Assembly (NCBI RefSeq): GCF_913057115.1
Contig: NZ_CAJXNN010000016.1
Span: 1-64,000 of the forward strand
From: an uncultured Roseovarius sp.
Lineage (GTDB): Bacteria > Pseudomonadota > Alphaproteobacteria > Rhodobacterales > Rhodobacteraceae
DNA length: 64,000 nt
Reading direction: 5' to 3'
Positions 16,579-26,014 of this stretch are shown one piece after another (positions within the stretch are counted from its first letter, which is position 1; every line of letters begins with the position of its first letter). Under the pieces are notes generated by a model, which saw only the letters and a list, made by a program, of their open reading frames with translations, was not told where the DNA came from and searched no databases. A program made the translations under genes and the position numbers.

Positions 16579-17493
16579 ATGGCAGATATGCACGGGGCGC
16601 AGCCGGGCGCTGCGCCGGAGCAGAACAATGGATTTGCACGAATGGCCAATCTGGCGGGTGCGGCGGTATCGCTGACGCTGATCGTCGGGATTGGTATATG
16701 GGGCTACAAATTGTTGGTGCGCGACGTGAGCGGTGTGCCTGTGGTGCGCGCCGCCGAAGGTCCGATGCGCATTCAGCCCGACGATCCGGGTGGACGGCAA
16801 GCACTCAACCAAGGGCTGGCCGTCAACGAGGTGGCCGCAGAAGGCACGGCGGCTGGCCCGGTCGAGCAATTGATCCTTGCGCCCGAACCGCTGGATTTGA
16901 CGCTCGAGGACACCCCGCCAACCGAAGTGGCCGCTGCGCCTGAGGATGAGGTAAGCCCCACAGCCGAGGCGGCAGAGCAGTTGAGCGCCGAGGATGAGGC
17001 CGTACAACTGGCCGCGGTCGAGGCCTTGGCGCAAGAGCTGACCGCCGGCGCCGCCCCGCTTGAAGAACTGGCCCCCGTGACCGAAGAAACCCCCGAGGCA
17101 AAACCGCAACCCGCGGTCACCGAGGGGATGGGCGTGTCCTTGCGTCCGAAATTACGCCCCGCGAACCTGTCCAATGTACAACAGGTTGCCGCAGTTGCGA
17201 CCACGGCAGGCCCGCGCGACGTGGACCCTGACAATATCCCCACAGGAACCCGCCTTGCCCAGCTTGGTGCCTTCGAATCCGCCGAGGTGGCTCGCAAGGA
17301 ATGGACGCGCCTGTCCGGCCGGTTCGAGGATTACTTGCAGGACAAGGACCGTGTGATCCAGAAGGCGCAAAGCGGCGGGCGGACCTTTTACCGGCTGCGC
17401 GCCATGGGCTTTGACGACCTGAGCGATGCGCGGCGGTTCTGTTCGGCTCTGGTGGCGGAAAACGCCGAATGCATCCCGGTGGTGACGCGGTGA
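16579..17493 (+). CDS. SPOR-domain cell-envelope protein
   Basis: A 304-residue bitopic membrane protein. A short cytoplasmic N-terminus and one transmembrane helix (residues ~26-45) are followed by a long, acidic, Pro/Ala/Glu-rich periplasmic linker, then a C-terminal SPOR domain (residues ~220-304) with RLAQLGAFESAEVARKEW and FYRLRAMGFD. SPOR domains bind peptidoglycan stripped of stem peptides, typically at the division site. Its stop overlaps the GTG start of nagZ by three bases, so it belongs to an envelope-recycling operon with nagZ. Confidence 0.88.
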   Translation: MADMHGAQPGAAPEQNNGFARMANLAGAAVSLTLIVGIGIWGYKLLVRDVSGVPVVRAAEGPMRIQPDDPGGRQALNQGLAVNEVAAEGTAAGPVEQLILAPEPLDLTLEDTPPTEVAAAPEDEVSPTAEAAEQLSAEDEAVQLAAVEALAQELTAGAAPLEELAPVTEETPEAKPQPAVTEGMGVSLRPKLRPANLSNVQQVAAVATTAGPRDVDPDNIPTGTRLAQLGAFESAEVARKEWTRLSGRFEDYLQDKDRVIQKAQSGGRTFYRLRAMGFDDLSDARRFCSALVAENAECIPVVTR

Positions 17494-18497
17494 GCGGCAT
17501 TGGGGCCTGTATCCTTGATGCCGAAGGCCTGCGCCTGACCCCTGACGAGAAACAATTTTTCGCCGAGGCCAACCCCTTTGGCTTTATCCTGTTTGCCCGT
17601 AATATCGACACGCCCGAGCAAGTGCGTGCGCTTTGCGATGAACTGCGGCAGGCCGTTGGGCGCGAGGCGCCCATCACCATCGACCAGGAAGGCGGGCGGG
17701 TACAGCGATTGCGCGCGCCTGCGTGGCGCGAATGGTTGCCGCCCATGGAGCATGTCGGGGCCGCAGGAGAGCGGGCCGAAGAAGCCATGTACCTGCGCTA
17801 TCGCCTGATCGCACATGAACTGCGCGATTTGGGAATCGACAGCAATTGCGCCCCCTTGGTGGATGTCGCCAGTGATGCCACCCACCCCTTCCTGAAAAAC
17901 CGGTGCTACGGCACCGATCCGGCGCAGGTGGCGCGCATTGGTCGCGCCGTGGCCGATGGCATGTTGGAGGGCGGGGTGCTTCCAGTACTCAAGCATATTC
18001 CCGGACATGGCCGCGCCCAGGCGGATAGCCATCTTGAACTGCCCGAGGTCGATGCCGCGCGCGAGCAGTTGGAGGCGGTGGATTTTCTGCCCTTCAAGTT
18101 GCTCAACGGCCTGCCGATGGGGATGACTGCGCATCTGGTCTATTCGCAGATTGATGACCGCCCCGCGACCCTTTCGCCGGTGATGATGCAAGTGATCCGC
18201 GAGGATGTCGGCTTTGATGGATTGGTGATGACCGACGATATCTCGATGAAGGCTCTGTCCGGGTCGCTTGAGGATATCGCCGCAGGGTCGATCGAGGCGG
18301 GCTGCGATGTGGTGTTGCTTTGCAATGCCTCTTTGGACGATCGGCGTGCCGTCGCCGCAGCCTCGGGGCAACTTTGGGGGGCGTCCGAGGCCCGCGCCGC
18401 ACGCGCGATTGCCGCGCGGCAGACCCCGACGGAGGTTGACATTCCCGCCCTTGAGGCAAAGCTGGATGCGCTGATATCAAGGCGCGGTAATGGCTGA
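17490..18497 (+). CDS. nagZ: Beta-N-acetylhexosaminidase
   Basis: A 335-residue glycoside hydrolase family 3 enzyme that removes N-acetylglucosamine from anhydromuropeptides in cytoplasmic peptidoglycan recycling. The signature KHIPGHGRAQADSH (residues ~170-183) carries the catalytic His-Asp dyad, and MTDDISMKAL holds the nucleophile Asp. The start is GTG at 17490, which overlaps the TGA of the SPOR gene (GTGA), a typical coupling. Its end overlaps scpA by eight bases. Confidence 0.94.
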   Translation: MSGIGACILDAEGLRLTPDEKQFFAEANPFGFILFARNIDTPEQVRALCDELRQAVGREAPITIDQEGGRVQRLRAPAWREWLPPMEHVGAAGERAEEAMYLRYRLIAHELRDLGIDSNCAPLVDVASDATHPFLKNRCYGTDPAQVARIGRAVADGMLEGGVLPVLKHIPGHGRAQADSHLELPEVDAAREQLEAVDFLPFKLLNGLPMGMTAHLVYSQIDDRPATLSPVMMQVIREDVGFDGLVMTDDISMKALSGSLEDIAAGSIEAGCDVVLLCNASLDDRRAVAAASGQLWGASEARAARAIAARQTPTEVDIPALEAKLDALISRRGNG

Positions 18498-19278
18498 GGA
18501 CGATTTCGAGACAGAAACCACGGTGACCAGTGTCTCCGACCGGATGGCGGCGGAGGCGTTGATCGTTGATGTGGATGGGTTCGAAGGCCCTTTGGACGTG
18601 CTTCTGACCCTGAGCCGCACGCAGAAAGTTGACCTGCGGAAGATCTCGGTTCTGGAGTTGGCGCAGCAATATCTCGCCTTCGTGGAGCGCGCAAAGCAAC
18701 TGCGTATCGAATTGGCCGCGGATTATCTTGTGATGGCGGCATGGCTGGCGTTTCTGAAATCGCGATTGTTGCTGCCGCCCGACCCTGAAGAAGAGGGGCC
18801 CTCTGGCGAGGAACTGGCCGCGCATCTGGCGTTTCAACTTGAGCGTCTTCAAGCCATGCGCGAACACGCTGCAAAGCTCATGGCGCGTGATCAGATGGGC
18901 CGCGATTTCTTTGCGCGGGGCATTCCCGAGGATGTGCAAAGGGTCAAGACGGTGACCTATACCGCGACGCTTCTGGACCTGATGCAAGGCTATGCGCGCA
19001 TCCGCACGAAGGATGAATTCCGCCCATATACAATGGACCGCGAGGCGGTTTTCACCTTGGAGCAGGCCTTGGAGCGCATGCGCCCCCTGATTGGTTTTGC
19101 CGGGACCTGGACGGATATTTCAACCTATCTGCCCGAGGATTTTACCGGCGATCCGGCGCGTTTACGCTCGGCCACGGCCTCGACCTTTGCGGCCTCTTTG
19201 GAGTTGGTGAAAGAAGGCCGCGCCGAGATCAGGCAGACAGAGACATTCGCACCCATCGAGTTGCGCCGTAAGGATTAA
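18490..19278 (+). CDS. scpA: Segregation and condensation protein A
   Basis: A 262-residue kleisin that bridges the heads of the SMC dimer and binds ScpB, compacting and segregating the chromosome. The N-terminal motif FEGPLDVLLTL (residues ~30-40) is the family hallmark, and the C-terminal winged-helix region includes FAPIELRRKD-like residues. The start at 18490 overlaps nagZ and leads into scpB four bases after its stop. Confidence 0.95.
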   Translation: MAEDDFETETTVTSVSDRMAAEALIVDVDGFEGPLDVLLTLSRTQKVDLRKISVLELAQQYLAFVERAKQLRIELAADYLVMAAWLAFLKSRLLLPPDPEEEGPSGEELAAHLAFQLERLQAMREHAAKLMARDQMGRDFFARGIPEDVQRVKTVTYTATLLDLMQGYARIRTKDEFRPYTMDREAVFTLEQALERMRPLIGFAGTWTDISTYLPEDFTGDPARLRSATASTFAASLELVKEGRAEIRQTETFAPIELRRKD

Positions 19279-19282
19279 GAGC

Positions 19283-19972
19283 ATGTCGGAAGATATTGAA
19301 AACGCACAAGAAGATAGCGTTGACGCGCAAGCGGCAGAAAGTCTTTTCGAAGCTCCGCCCATCGCCGAACAAGAGCGGATGTGCGAAGCGATCCTCTTTG
19401 CCTCGGCTGAGCCTGTCAGCATCAAGGAGATGGAGGCACGCATGCCGCATGGCTGTGACGCTGCCGAGGCCGTGGTGCATTTGCGCAAGCGCTATGAGGG
19501 GCGCGGGGTGCGTGTGGTCAAGGTGGGCGATGCATGGGCCATTCGCACGGCCCCTGACCTTGGCTTCCTGATGCAAAAGGAAACCGTCGAGACCCGCAAG
19601 CTATCGCGCGCGGCGATCGAAACGCTGGCGATTATCGCCTACCATCAACCCGTCACCCGTGCCGAGATCGAGGAAATCCGTGGCGTATCCGTCAGCCGCG
19701 GCACAGTGGACCAACTGCTTGAGATGGAGTGGATTCGCTTTGGTCGTCGGCGGATGACGCCGGGCCGCCCGGTGACATTCGTCGTGACGCAGGAATTTCT
19801 GGATCACTTCGGGCTGGAATCAGCCCGCGATCTGCCAGGGCTCAAGGAATTGCGCTCGGCGGGCTTGCTGGAAAACCGTCCGCCGCCCGGCACCATGCCC
19901 CAGATGGGCGAAGGCGACGAGGATGCCGAGGAAGAAACGGAAGAAGGGCAAAGCGAGCTTTTCGAGGATTGA
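19283..19972 (+). CDS. scpB: Segregation and condensation protein B
   Basis: A 229-residue winged-helix protein that forms dimers on the ScpA linker in the SMC complex. The core (residues ~30-185) contains EAILFASAEPVS and RAAIETLAIIAYHQPVTRAEIEEIRG, both characteristic of ScpB. The C-terminus is acidic (DEDAEEETEEGQ). In several alphaproteobacteria scpB is followed by tatABC; here tatABC is 36 kb away and a 45-aa gene follows instead. Confidence 0.95.
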   Translation: MSEDIENAQEDSVDAQAAESLFEAPPIAEQERMCEAILFASAEPVSIKEMEARMPHGCDAAEAVVHLRKRYEGRGVRVVKVGDAWAIRTAPDLGFLMQKETVETRKLSRAAIETLAIIAYHQPVTRAEIEEIRGVSVSRGTVDQLLEMEWIRFGRRRMTPGRPVTFVVTQEFLDHFGLESARDLPGLKELRSAGLLENRPPPGTMPQMGEGDEDAEEETEEGQSELFED

Positions 19973-20056
19973 GCTCACAACAAAATTCGGGCCTTGCCCT
20001 GAAAATTGCATGATTGCGTGTTATATGCCGACCCAGAGGCAGAGAAGGAGGGCGCA

Positions 20057-20194
20057 ATGAACGCCAACCAGATTATCAATATGGTGATGCGCATCGTGAT
20101 GCGTAAAGTCATCGGTGCCGGCATCAACAAGGGCATGGGCGCAATGAGCAAGGGCCGCAAGTCCAAGCAACAGCGAGACCCCGGCGATCAATAG
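20057..20194 (+). CDS. Small basic protein, 45 aa
   Basis: Starts MNANQIINMVMRIV with an excellent GGAGGG ribosome binding site. The N-terminal half is amphipathic, with many Met and Ile residues (IINMVMRIVMRKVIGAGI). The C-terminal half is glycine- and lysine-rich (KGMGAMSKGRKSKQQ). A possible promoter (TTGCAT, then TTATAT) lies in the spacer after scpB. It could be a small membrane-associated or nucleic-acid-binding protein. I do not recognise a function. Confidence 0.6.
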   Translation: MNANQIINMVMRIVMRKVIGAGINKGMGAMSKGRKSKQQRDPGDQ

Positions 20195-20207
20195 ATCTTG
20201 GGCGCTT

Positions 20208-21281
20208 TCAAGCCCGGAAGTGCTTGGACAGTTTCAGGCCTTGACCCTGATAGTTGGATTTGATCCCCGCGCCATAAAGCTGCTGCGGGGCTTGATCCAT
20301 GTGTTCATAGACCAAGCGGCCGACGACCTGCCCATGTTCCAGCACGAAAGGCGCTTCGTGGCACCGCACCTCCAATACCCCGCGTGATCCTTTGCCGCCC
20401 GCTGCGTCATGTCCGAAACCGGGGTCAAAGAACCCCGCATAATGCACCCGGAATTCGCCCACCATGGCCAGATAGGGGGCCATTTCGGCAGCATAGTCGG
20501 GGGGGATATGCACCGCCTCGCGGCTGACAAGGATATAGAAAGCACCGGGGTCAAGGATGATGCGCCCTGTTTCGGAATGCACCTCTTCCCAGTATTCCGC
20601 CGCCTCGTAGCCCGCGATGTTATCAAGGTCGATCACCCCGGTATGCGGTTTGGCTCGATAGCCCACCAGCGTTCCTTTTTCGGGCTTCAGATCGACAGAG
20701 AACCCCAAACCATCGCTGATCACCGCCTCGCCATCCACCAGCGGCGTTTCGGTGTGTAAAGCGCGCAGGGCATCGTCAGACAATTGCGCCTGACCCGCGC
20801 GGAAGCGGATTTGATTGAGGCGCATGCCGGGCCGCACCAGAACCGAGAAGGAGCGCGGGCAAATCTCGGCATATAGCGGGCCGGAATACCCTGGTGCGAT
20901 ACGGTCAAATTCGGTGCCGCCATCGGTGATGGCACGGGTCAACAGGTCAAGCCGCCCGGTCGAAGATTTGGCATTGGCCACCGCCTGCATATCGGCGGGC
21001 AGGTCCAGATGCTCCATCAGCGGCACAACGTAGACGCAACCCTTTTCCAGAACTGCGCCTTGGGACAGGTCGATGCGGTGCATTTCGAACTCGTCCAGAC
21101 GGTCGGCCACCGTCCGGCTTTGCCCGGCCAGAAACGAGGCGCGTACGCGGTAGGCCACGGTGCCAAGGCGCAAATCAAGGCTGGCGGGTTGGACTTGTTC
21201 GGGCAGGATAGCGGGTTGGGCCGAAAGGCGGCCATCGGCGATCAGGGCCGAAATCTGTTGGCTTGCCAAAACACCGGTCAT
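20208..21281 (-). CDS. dcd: 2'-deoxycytidine 5'-triphosphate deaminase, double-length
   Basis: A 357-residue protein about twice the length of ordinary Dcd, formed by two dUTPase/Dcd-type beta domains in tandem. The first half (QPASLDLRLG, AKSSTGRLDLLTR) carries the catalytic-type SSxGR motif; the second half (GRIILDPGAFYILVSREAV, VHYAGFFDPGFG) repeats the fold. This architecture is known in alphaproteobacteria and is annotated as dCTP deaminase, making dUTP for thymidylate synthesis. The ATG at 21281 (MTGVLASQQI) was preferred over an earlier frame start. tRNA-Pro lies upstream on the same strand. Confidence 0.88.
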   Translation of the reverse strand: MTGVLASQQISALIADGRLSAQPAILPEQVQPASLDLRLGTVAYRVRASFLAGQSRTVADRLDEFEMHRIDLSQGAVLEKGCVYVVPLMEHLDLPADMQAVANAKSSTGRLDLLTRAITDGGTEFDRIAPGYSGPLYAEICPRSFSVLVRPGMRLNQIRFRAGQAQLSDDALRALHTETPLVDGEAVISDGLGFSVDLKPEKGTLVGYRAKPHTGVIDLDNIAGYEAAEYWEEVHSETGRIILDPGAFYILVSREAVHIPPDYAAEMAPYLAMVGEFRVHYAGFFDPGFGHDAAGGKGSRGVLEVRCHEAPFVLEHGQVVGRLVYEHMDQAPQQLYGAGIKSNYQGQGLKLSKHFRA

Positions 21282-21358
21282 TGTCGCCCTCCCTGCGCGG
21301 GCGCCCTGCATCGGATCATGCCGGGGCAGGGGCCTGTGATGTCGGGGGCGGTTTGAAA

Positions 21359-21435
21359 TGGTCGGGCTAGCAGGATTCGAACCTGCGACCTCCCGTCCCC
21401 CAGACGGACGCGCTACCAGACTGCGCTATAGCCCG
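21359..21435 (-). tRNA. tRNA-Pro (anticodon GGG)
   Basis: The minus strand folds into a full cloverleaf. The acceptor arms are CGGGCTA and TAGCCCG, the D-stem is GCGC/GCGC, and the anticodon stem is TCCGT/ACGGG with loop CTGGGGG (anticodon GGG). The T-arm is GCAGG/TTCGAAT/CCTGC. Discriminator A and an encoded CCA end the gene. It reads CCC/CCU proline codons. Confidence 0.95.
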
Positions 21436-21502
21436 ACTGACGCGTTACATACCTGTTTTCGCACCGGGAACAAGGGGGATTTTCGGGTTTTTTGACGGAA
21501 AC

Positions 21503-22468
21503 TCAGCCCGCGGAACGCGCGCCATCGTGCAAGGCGCGCAGGCGCTCCATGAGCGGTGCAAGCTCCTTGGCCATAGAGGGATCAAACCCATCCTTGCGGG
21601 AGAGCAACTGCGACAGAAGGCCGGGATCGGCATTTATGTCGTCGGTTGGGTCCTCGGGCACCTCGACCTGTGCCGGGGCGGCGGCGGGAACATCATCTTC
21701 GGGCGTGTCAACCTGTGGCGCTTCCTCTTCGGCGGCAGGCGTCGTTTCGTCCGCGCTGTCGCTTTCGGCCTCTCGGTGGCGCAGGAAACTCGGCATGACG
21801 GGGGCTTGCGGTTCTTCCGGTGCCTCGCTCTCGGTGGGTGTCTCGTCGGCATCCGCCAGCGCATTGAGCACCGTGTCCTCGACACCCTCGGGGGCGCCAC
21901 CGGCCAAGGTATCAGGGGCCTGTTCCGGCGTTGTGTCGTCCAAAGTTGCAGGCGCTGCCTCGGGCAGCGTGTCTTCACCGATGCCAGCCAGAGTATCCGG
22001 GGCTTGATCGGGTTTGGCGATTGGATCGCCGTCGTCCGAATACTCGGGCTCATCTTTCAGCTCGGCGGTCGGCTCTGCGATCTCGGACTTGGCGGATGAG
22101 GACTTGAAATTCACCACTGTCGCGCTGTCAGGGGGAGCAGGCTCGGCATCAAGGGTGATACCGCTGGATGCGCCGTCAACTTCCAAGCCTTCTTCGAGGG
22201 GTTGGGACATGGCCGAAACGTGTTTGACGCCCTGTTCACGCAGGATTTTTTGAACGCCCTTGATGGTCATGCCATCGTCGTGCAGCAGTTTCTTGATCCC
22301 ACCCAGAAGCAGCATATCCGTGGGCCGATAATAGCGCCGCCCGCCGGCCCGCTTGACCGGTTTGACCTGACTGAACTTGCTTTCCCAAAACCGCAGGACA
22401 TGCGCTGGCGTTTCAAGCCAATCGGCAACTTCGCTTATGGTGCGAAAGGCATCTGCGGATTTGGGCAT
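21503..22468 (-). CDS. MerR-family transcriptional regulator with long acidic tail
   Basis: Residues 1-80 are a MerR-type winged helix ([38 protein letters not shown]). The remaining ~240 residues are dominated by Asp, Glu, Pro and Ala, with an internal repeat of QAPDTLAG, and are probably disordered. Classical MerR effector-binding or cysteine-rich domains are absent. The ATG follows ihfA by 15 bases in the rpmF-plsX-fabH-ihfA cluster, a position conserved in alphaproteobacteria, suggesting a housekeeping rather than stress-specific regulator. The target is unknown. Confidence 0.88.
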   Translation of the reverse strand: MPKSADAFRTISEVADWLETPAHVLRFWESKFSQVKPVKRAGGRRYYRPTDMLLLGGIKKLLHDDGMTIKGVQKILREQGVKHVSAMSQPLEEGLEVDGASSGITLDAEPAPPDSATVVNFKSSSAKSEIAEPTAELKDEPEYSDDGDPIAKPDQAPDTLAGIGEDTLPEAAPATLDDTTPEQAPDTLAGGAPEGVEDTVLNALADADETPTESEAPEEPQAPVMPSFLRHREAESDSADETTPAAEEEAPQVDTPEDDVPAAAPAQVEVPEDPTDDINADPGLLSQLLSRKDGFDPSMAKELAPLMERLRALHDGARSAG

Positions 22469-22483
22469 CTATGCGATCCGTGC

Positions 22484-22786
22484 CTAGCTTTTGTTGCCCG
22501 CCGCCACGCGTTCCTTCATCAGGTGCGAGGGCCGGAAGGTCAGAACGCGGCGCGGCTTGATCGGAACCTCTTCGCCGGTCTTGGGGTTGCGGCCGACGCG
22601 GGCCGATTTCTCGCGCACCGAAAAGGTGCCGAAAGACGAAATCTTGACCTGTTCACCCTTGGCCAGCGCGTCGGACATATGCGCCAGCACGCTTTCCACC
22701 AATTGCGATGAGTCATTGCGCGACAGCCCGACCTCTTGGAATACGGCCTCGCTCAAATCCAGTCTTGTTAATGTTTTATTATTCAT
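22484..22786 (-). CDS. ihfA: Integration host factor subunit alpha
   Basis: A 100-residue HU/IHF-family DNA-bending protein. [23 protein letters not shown] contains the beta-arm with the conserved Pro that intercalates DNA. The N-terminal [18 protein letters not shown] fits IhfA. The heterodimer with IhfB shapes promoters and recombination sites. The ATG at 22786 is preferred over a GTG just before it. A possible promoter lies at 22811-22840, so it may be transcribed apart from fabH as well as by read-through. Confidence 0.93.
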   Translation of the reverse strand: MNNKTLTRLDLSEAVFQEVGLSRNDSSQLVESVLAHMSDALAKGEQVKISSFGTFSVREKSARVGRNPKTGEEVPIKPRRVLTFRPSHLMKERVAAGNKS

Positions 22787-22810
22787 CACGACCCCTCTGT
22801 CTTTGAAAGG

Positions 22811-22840
22811 ACTTTAGGACCGAAGGATTTTCCGAGTCAA
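22811..22840 (-). promoter_or_regulatory. Putative sigma70-type promoter of ihfA
   Basis: On the minus strand TTGACT is followed after 18 bases by TAAAGT, 25 bases before the ihfA start codon. A second TTGACA just upstream overlaps the same region. The match is moderate and read by eye only. Confidence 0.35.
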
Positions 22841-22896
22841 TGTCAACGGCTTGCAGGGTGTTCTTTAAGCGGCGGAAAACAGCGATTTTTTGCGAG

Positions 22897-23871
22897 TCAC
22901 CAGCGCAAAACCACGGCACCCCACGCTAGACCGCCACCAATCGCTTCGGAAAGGACAATGTCACCCGGTTTGATCCGGCCCTCGGATACGCCCACCGAAA
23001 GGGCCAGCGGGATTGACGCCGCCGAGGTATTGCCATGGTCTTGCACGGTGACGATGACCCGATCCATCGGCACGCCCATCTTCTTGGCCGTGCCTTGGAT
23101 GATGCGGATATTGGCCTGATGCGGGACGATCCAATCCACGTCGGACCCCTGCATGCCGATCTTCTCCAGCGCGGTGTCGGCGGTCGAGGTCAGTTTTTCA
23201 ACCGCCTGCCGGAAAAGCGGGTTGCCTTGCATCCGAAGTTTGCCAGCCGACCCCGAGGTCGACACCCCGCCATCGACATAGAGCATCTCCCGATAGCGCC
23301 CGTCGGAATTCAAATCCGCCGAGAGAATCCCTCGATCGGCATTGGTCCCGTCTCCTTCCTGTGCGCAGAGGACCACAGCGCCCGCGCCATCGCCGAACAA
23401 CACGCATGTCGACCGGTCGGTCCAGTCCATAATCCGGCTGAAGGTTTCGGCGCCAATGACCAAAAGACGTTTGGCCTGACCGGCAAGGATAAGGGCGTTG
23501 GCATTGGTCAGCGCGTAAATGAACCCGGCACATACCGCTTGAACGTCAAACCCGAAACCGCGGGTCATGCCAAGGTCTCGCTGGACCATGGTGGCCACTG
23601 ACGGAAAGGTCAGGTCGGGGGTTGAGGTGGCAACGAGAATACCGTCGATGTCGTCGATATTCAGCCCTGCGTTCTCAAGTGCCGCGCGTGCCGCGTGGAC
23701 GGCCAGATCTGATGTCGTTTCATCATCCGCGGCAAAATGCCGACGCTCTATCCCAGAACGTGTCCGAATCCATTCATCCGATGTGTCGAGAGATTTTTCG
23801 AATTCCGAGTTTGGGACGACGCGATCAGGTAAGTAGTGCCCCACGCCCTCGACAACGGCGCGCAATGTCAT
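22897..23871 (-). CDS. fabH: Beta-ketoacyl-ACP synthase III
   Basis: A 324-residue thiolase-fold enzyme that condenses acetyl-CoA with malonyl-ACP to start fatty acid synthesis. The catalytic Cys lies in DVQAVCAGFIYAL (C114), the His in VPHQANIRII and the Asn in DHGNTSAAS. Its ATG overlaps the plsX stop by four bases, as is usual for the plsX-fabH pair. Confidence 0.96.
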   Translation of the reverse strand: MTLRAVVEGVGHYLPDRVVPNSEFEKSLDTSDEWIRTRSGIERRHFAADDETTSDLAVHAARAALENAGLNIDDIDGILVATSTPDLTFPSVATMVQRDLGMTRGFGFDVQAVCAGFIYALTNANALILAGQAKRLLVIGAETFSRIMDWTDRSTCVLFGDGAGAVVLCAQEGDGTNADRGILSADLNSDGRYREMLYVDGGVSTSGSAGKLRMQGNPLFRQAVEKLTSTADTALEKIGMQGSDVDWIVPHQANIRIIQGTAKKMGVPMDRVIVTVQDHGNTSAASIPLALSVGVSEGRIKPGDIVLSEAIGGGLAWGAVVLRW

Positions 23872-24974
23872 TCTTTTTCACCGTTGGCTGAGTCTTCGGT
23901 GGTGGCATCTTGTTCGAGCATCGAGGCGGATGCAACCCGGGCCGCGAGTTTTTCGTTGAAGCCCGTCTGCGCCAGTTGAAACGCCAGTTTGACGGCCGAG
24001 GATACCCCCATTGCGTCGGCCGAGCCATGCGATTTCACCACCGTGCCATTCAGGCCCAGAAAGACACCGCCATTGGCGCGGCGCGGGTCGATCCGCTTTT
24101 TCAAACGCCGCAGTGAGGTCAGCGCCAAGAGCGAGGCCAGGCGCGACAGGGGCGAATAGCGGAACGCTTCTTTCAACAGATCCGAGATCAGCCCGGCGGT
24201 ACCTTCGCCGGTCTTGAGCGCCACGTTGCCGGTAAATCCATCGGTCACGATCACGTCGCAAGTGGTGCCGGGCAGGTCTCGCCCCTCGACAAAGCCGACG
24301 AATTCGAAATCCGCATGCCGCGCGTTGGCCGAGATAAGGTCATGGGCCTCTTTGAGTTCAGCGCGGCCCTTGTGCTCTTCGGTGCCGACGTTCAGCAAGC
24401 CAACACGCGGGCGTTCCAGGTCGAACCCATTGCGCGCGTAGGATACTCCCATGAGCGCGTATTGCATCAAATCCTTGGCGTCGGCGCGGATATCGGCACC
24501 GCCATCCAGCATGATGTTGAAACGCTGCGGGTTTTGCGATGGCCACAAGACGCCGATCGCGGGGCGGTAAATTCCGGGAAGTTTTCGCAGGCGCATGACC
24601 GAAAGCAGCATCAGTGCGCCGGTGTTCCCACATGACACACATACCGTCGCCTCGCCGTCGCGCACCGAATCCAGCGCCGACCACATCGAGGTGTCGCGGC
24701 CGTGGCGCAAAACATGTGCCGGCTTGTCTTCCATCGCGACCACATCGGGCGCGTGGCGAACCTCACACCGGCCTGCCAAGTCGCGGCGCTTGGCGACCAA
24801 TGGTTGAAGCACGTCTTTCTGACCGTGCAGGATAAAACCGATGTCAGGGTTCTTGTGGGCCGAACGGGCAACGCCGGCAACAACAGCTGCCGGCCCCTGA
24901 TCGCCACCCATGGCGTCTACGGAGACAATGATGCGCCCGCGCGCTGCGGTCGACTGATCCACTGGTGCAGTCAT
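23868..24974 (-). CDS. plsX: Phosphate acyltransferase PlsX
   Basis: A 368-residue peripheral membrane enzyme that makes acyl-phosphate from acyl-ACP for phospholipid synthesis. The N-terminal SVDAMGGDQGP motif (around residues 19-29) and the GALMLLSVMRL helix are family features. It lies between rpmF and fabH in the classic rpmF-plsX-fabH arrangement. Confidence 0.95.
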   Translation of the reverse strand: MTAPVDQSTAARGRIIVSVDAMGGDQGPAAVVAGVARSAHKNPDIGFILHGQKDVLQPLVAKRRDLAGRCEVRHAPDVVAMEDKPAHVLRHGRDTSMWSALDSVRDGEATVCVSCGNTGALMLLSVMRLRKLPGIYRPAIGVLWPSQNPQRFNIMLDGGADIRADAKDLMQYALMGVSYARNGFDLERPRVGLLNVGTEEHKGRAELKEAHDLISANARHADFEFVGFVEGRDLPGTTCDVIVTDGFTGNVALKTGEGTAGLISDLLKEAFRYSPLSRLASLLALTSLRRLKKRIDPRRANGGVFLGLNGTVVKSHGSADAMGVSSAVKLAFQLAQTGFNEKLAARVASASMLEQDATTEDSANGEKE

Positions 24975-24998
24975 GCGGACGCCCGCCCTTTGGCTTTA

Positions 24999-25205
24999 TT
25001 AGGCTGCGTCGTCGTCCAGATCGACTTCGTCGGCCATCGCGACGACTTCACGGTCGGCATAGTGGCCGCAGGCCGAGCACACGTGGTGCGGGCGCTTGAG
25101 TTCGCCACAGTTGGGGCACTCGTTGGGGTTGGCCGCCGTCAGGGCGTCATGCGCACGACGATTGTTGCGGCGCGATTTCGATACTTTGTTCTGTTGGACA
25201 GCCAT
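24999..25205 (-). CDS. rpmF: 50S ribosomal protein L32
   Basis: A 68-residue L32 with the typical [19 protein letters not shown] opening and a zinc ribbon [18 protein letters not shown] (four Cys). The acidic C-terminus [10 protein letters not shown] is longer than in E. coli. It leads the plsX-fabH cluster, 24 bases before plsX. Confidence 0.97.
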   Translation of the reverse strand: MAVQQNKVSKSRRNNRRAHDALTAANPNECPNCGELKRPHHVCSACGHYADREVVAMADEVDLDDDAA

Positions 25206-25371
25206 GTCACAACCTCAATTTCCTGTGGGCCCTGAGGCCCGGGTTTCACGGGTTAAGGCGGCTCTTAATCCGTCACGAGCCGCCGGTTCAACCCCAAATT
25301 CCGATGAGAGCGCGAAAATACAGCGAATCCCTTATAGAGCAAGCAGTTTTTTGCCTGAGCCTGATCTGGAG

Positions 25372-25926
25372 TCACTCATCGCCTTCCAGCTTCTTTTTCA
25401 GATCGGCCAGACCGGCAAACGGCTTTTGATGCTCGTCTTTGATCGGGCTGGCACCGGGCGGGGTGAATTCGGCCGCCACGGGGGGCGGATTGTCCTTGCG
25501 CGGATAGTCGGGCAGGGCAAGGGCAAGGGCCTCGATCATCACCGCCTCAAGGTCAATACGTTCGGTCAGCGGCTCAATCGTTTCGTCTTCGGACATTTCG
25601 ATTTCCTCGGCATTTGCAGAGGGATTCGGCATCTCGTCAAGAAAACGGCGTGTCACATCGACATCCAGACGCGTGGTCACCGGCTCCAGCGTCACGACGC
25701 AGGGCTGGGTGACGGTGGCCCCCAGTTGCCCCTCCAGCCGCCAATCGCGGCCGCGATCCGCGGCAAGCTCACCCTTGAAGGACAATTTACGAAGTCCCGA
25801 CAGGTCAAGCTGCGCCGCAATCGCCTCCTGCTTGGGGCGGTCGGGGCGAATTGAAAAGCGGTGCGGCTTGCGCTGCGAAAGATCGGCCAACCGCAAAACG
25901 GTGGTTTCAGGCGTGGTTTCGGGCAT
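25372..25926 (-). CDS. DUF177 (YceD-family) protein
   Basis: A 184-residue protein with the DUF177 features LEGQLGATVTQPCVVTLEPVT and the conserved C-terminal ALALPDYPRKD stretch. It lies directly upstream of rpmF, as in most bacteria and plants, where the YceD homologue is linked with 23S rRNA and ribosome assembly. The start at 25926 (MPETTPETTV) has an AGGAAG site; the longer frame to 26076 crosses into the divergent promoter region with bamE. Confidence 0.88.
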   Translation of the reverse strand: MPETTPETTVLRLADLSQRKPHRFSIRPDRPKQEAIAAQLDLSGLRKLSFKGELAADRGRDWRLEGQLGATVTQPCVVTLEPVTTRLDVDVTRRFLDEMPNPSANAEEIEMSEDETIEPLTERIDLEAVMIEALALALPDYPRKDNPPPVAAEFTPPGASPIKDEHQKPFAGLADLKKKLEGDE

Positions 25927-26014
25927 GATGAACGATCTTCCTTTCTTGAACCTTGCACTCACCTTGTTGTAAGCGGGATAAAAGCCGCATGCGGTCGAGA
26001 TCAAGGGGGCAGCG

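Noticed and set aside
21640..21660. Single GTCGGT-like hit inside the merR gene
   Set aside because: One copy in coding sequence without the 11-base period; not part of the array family.
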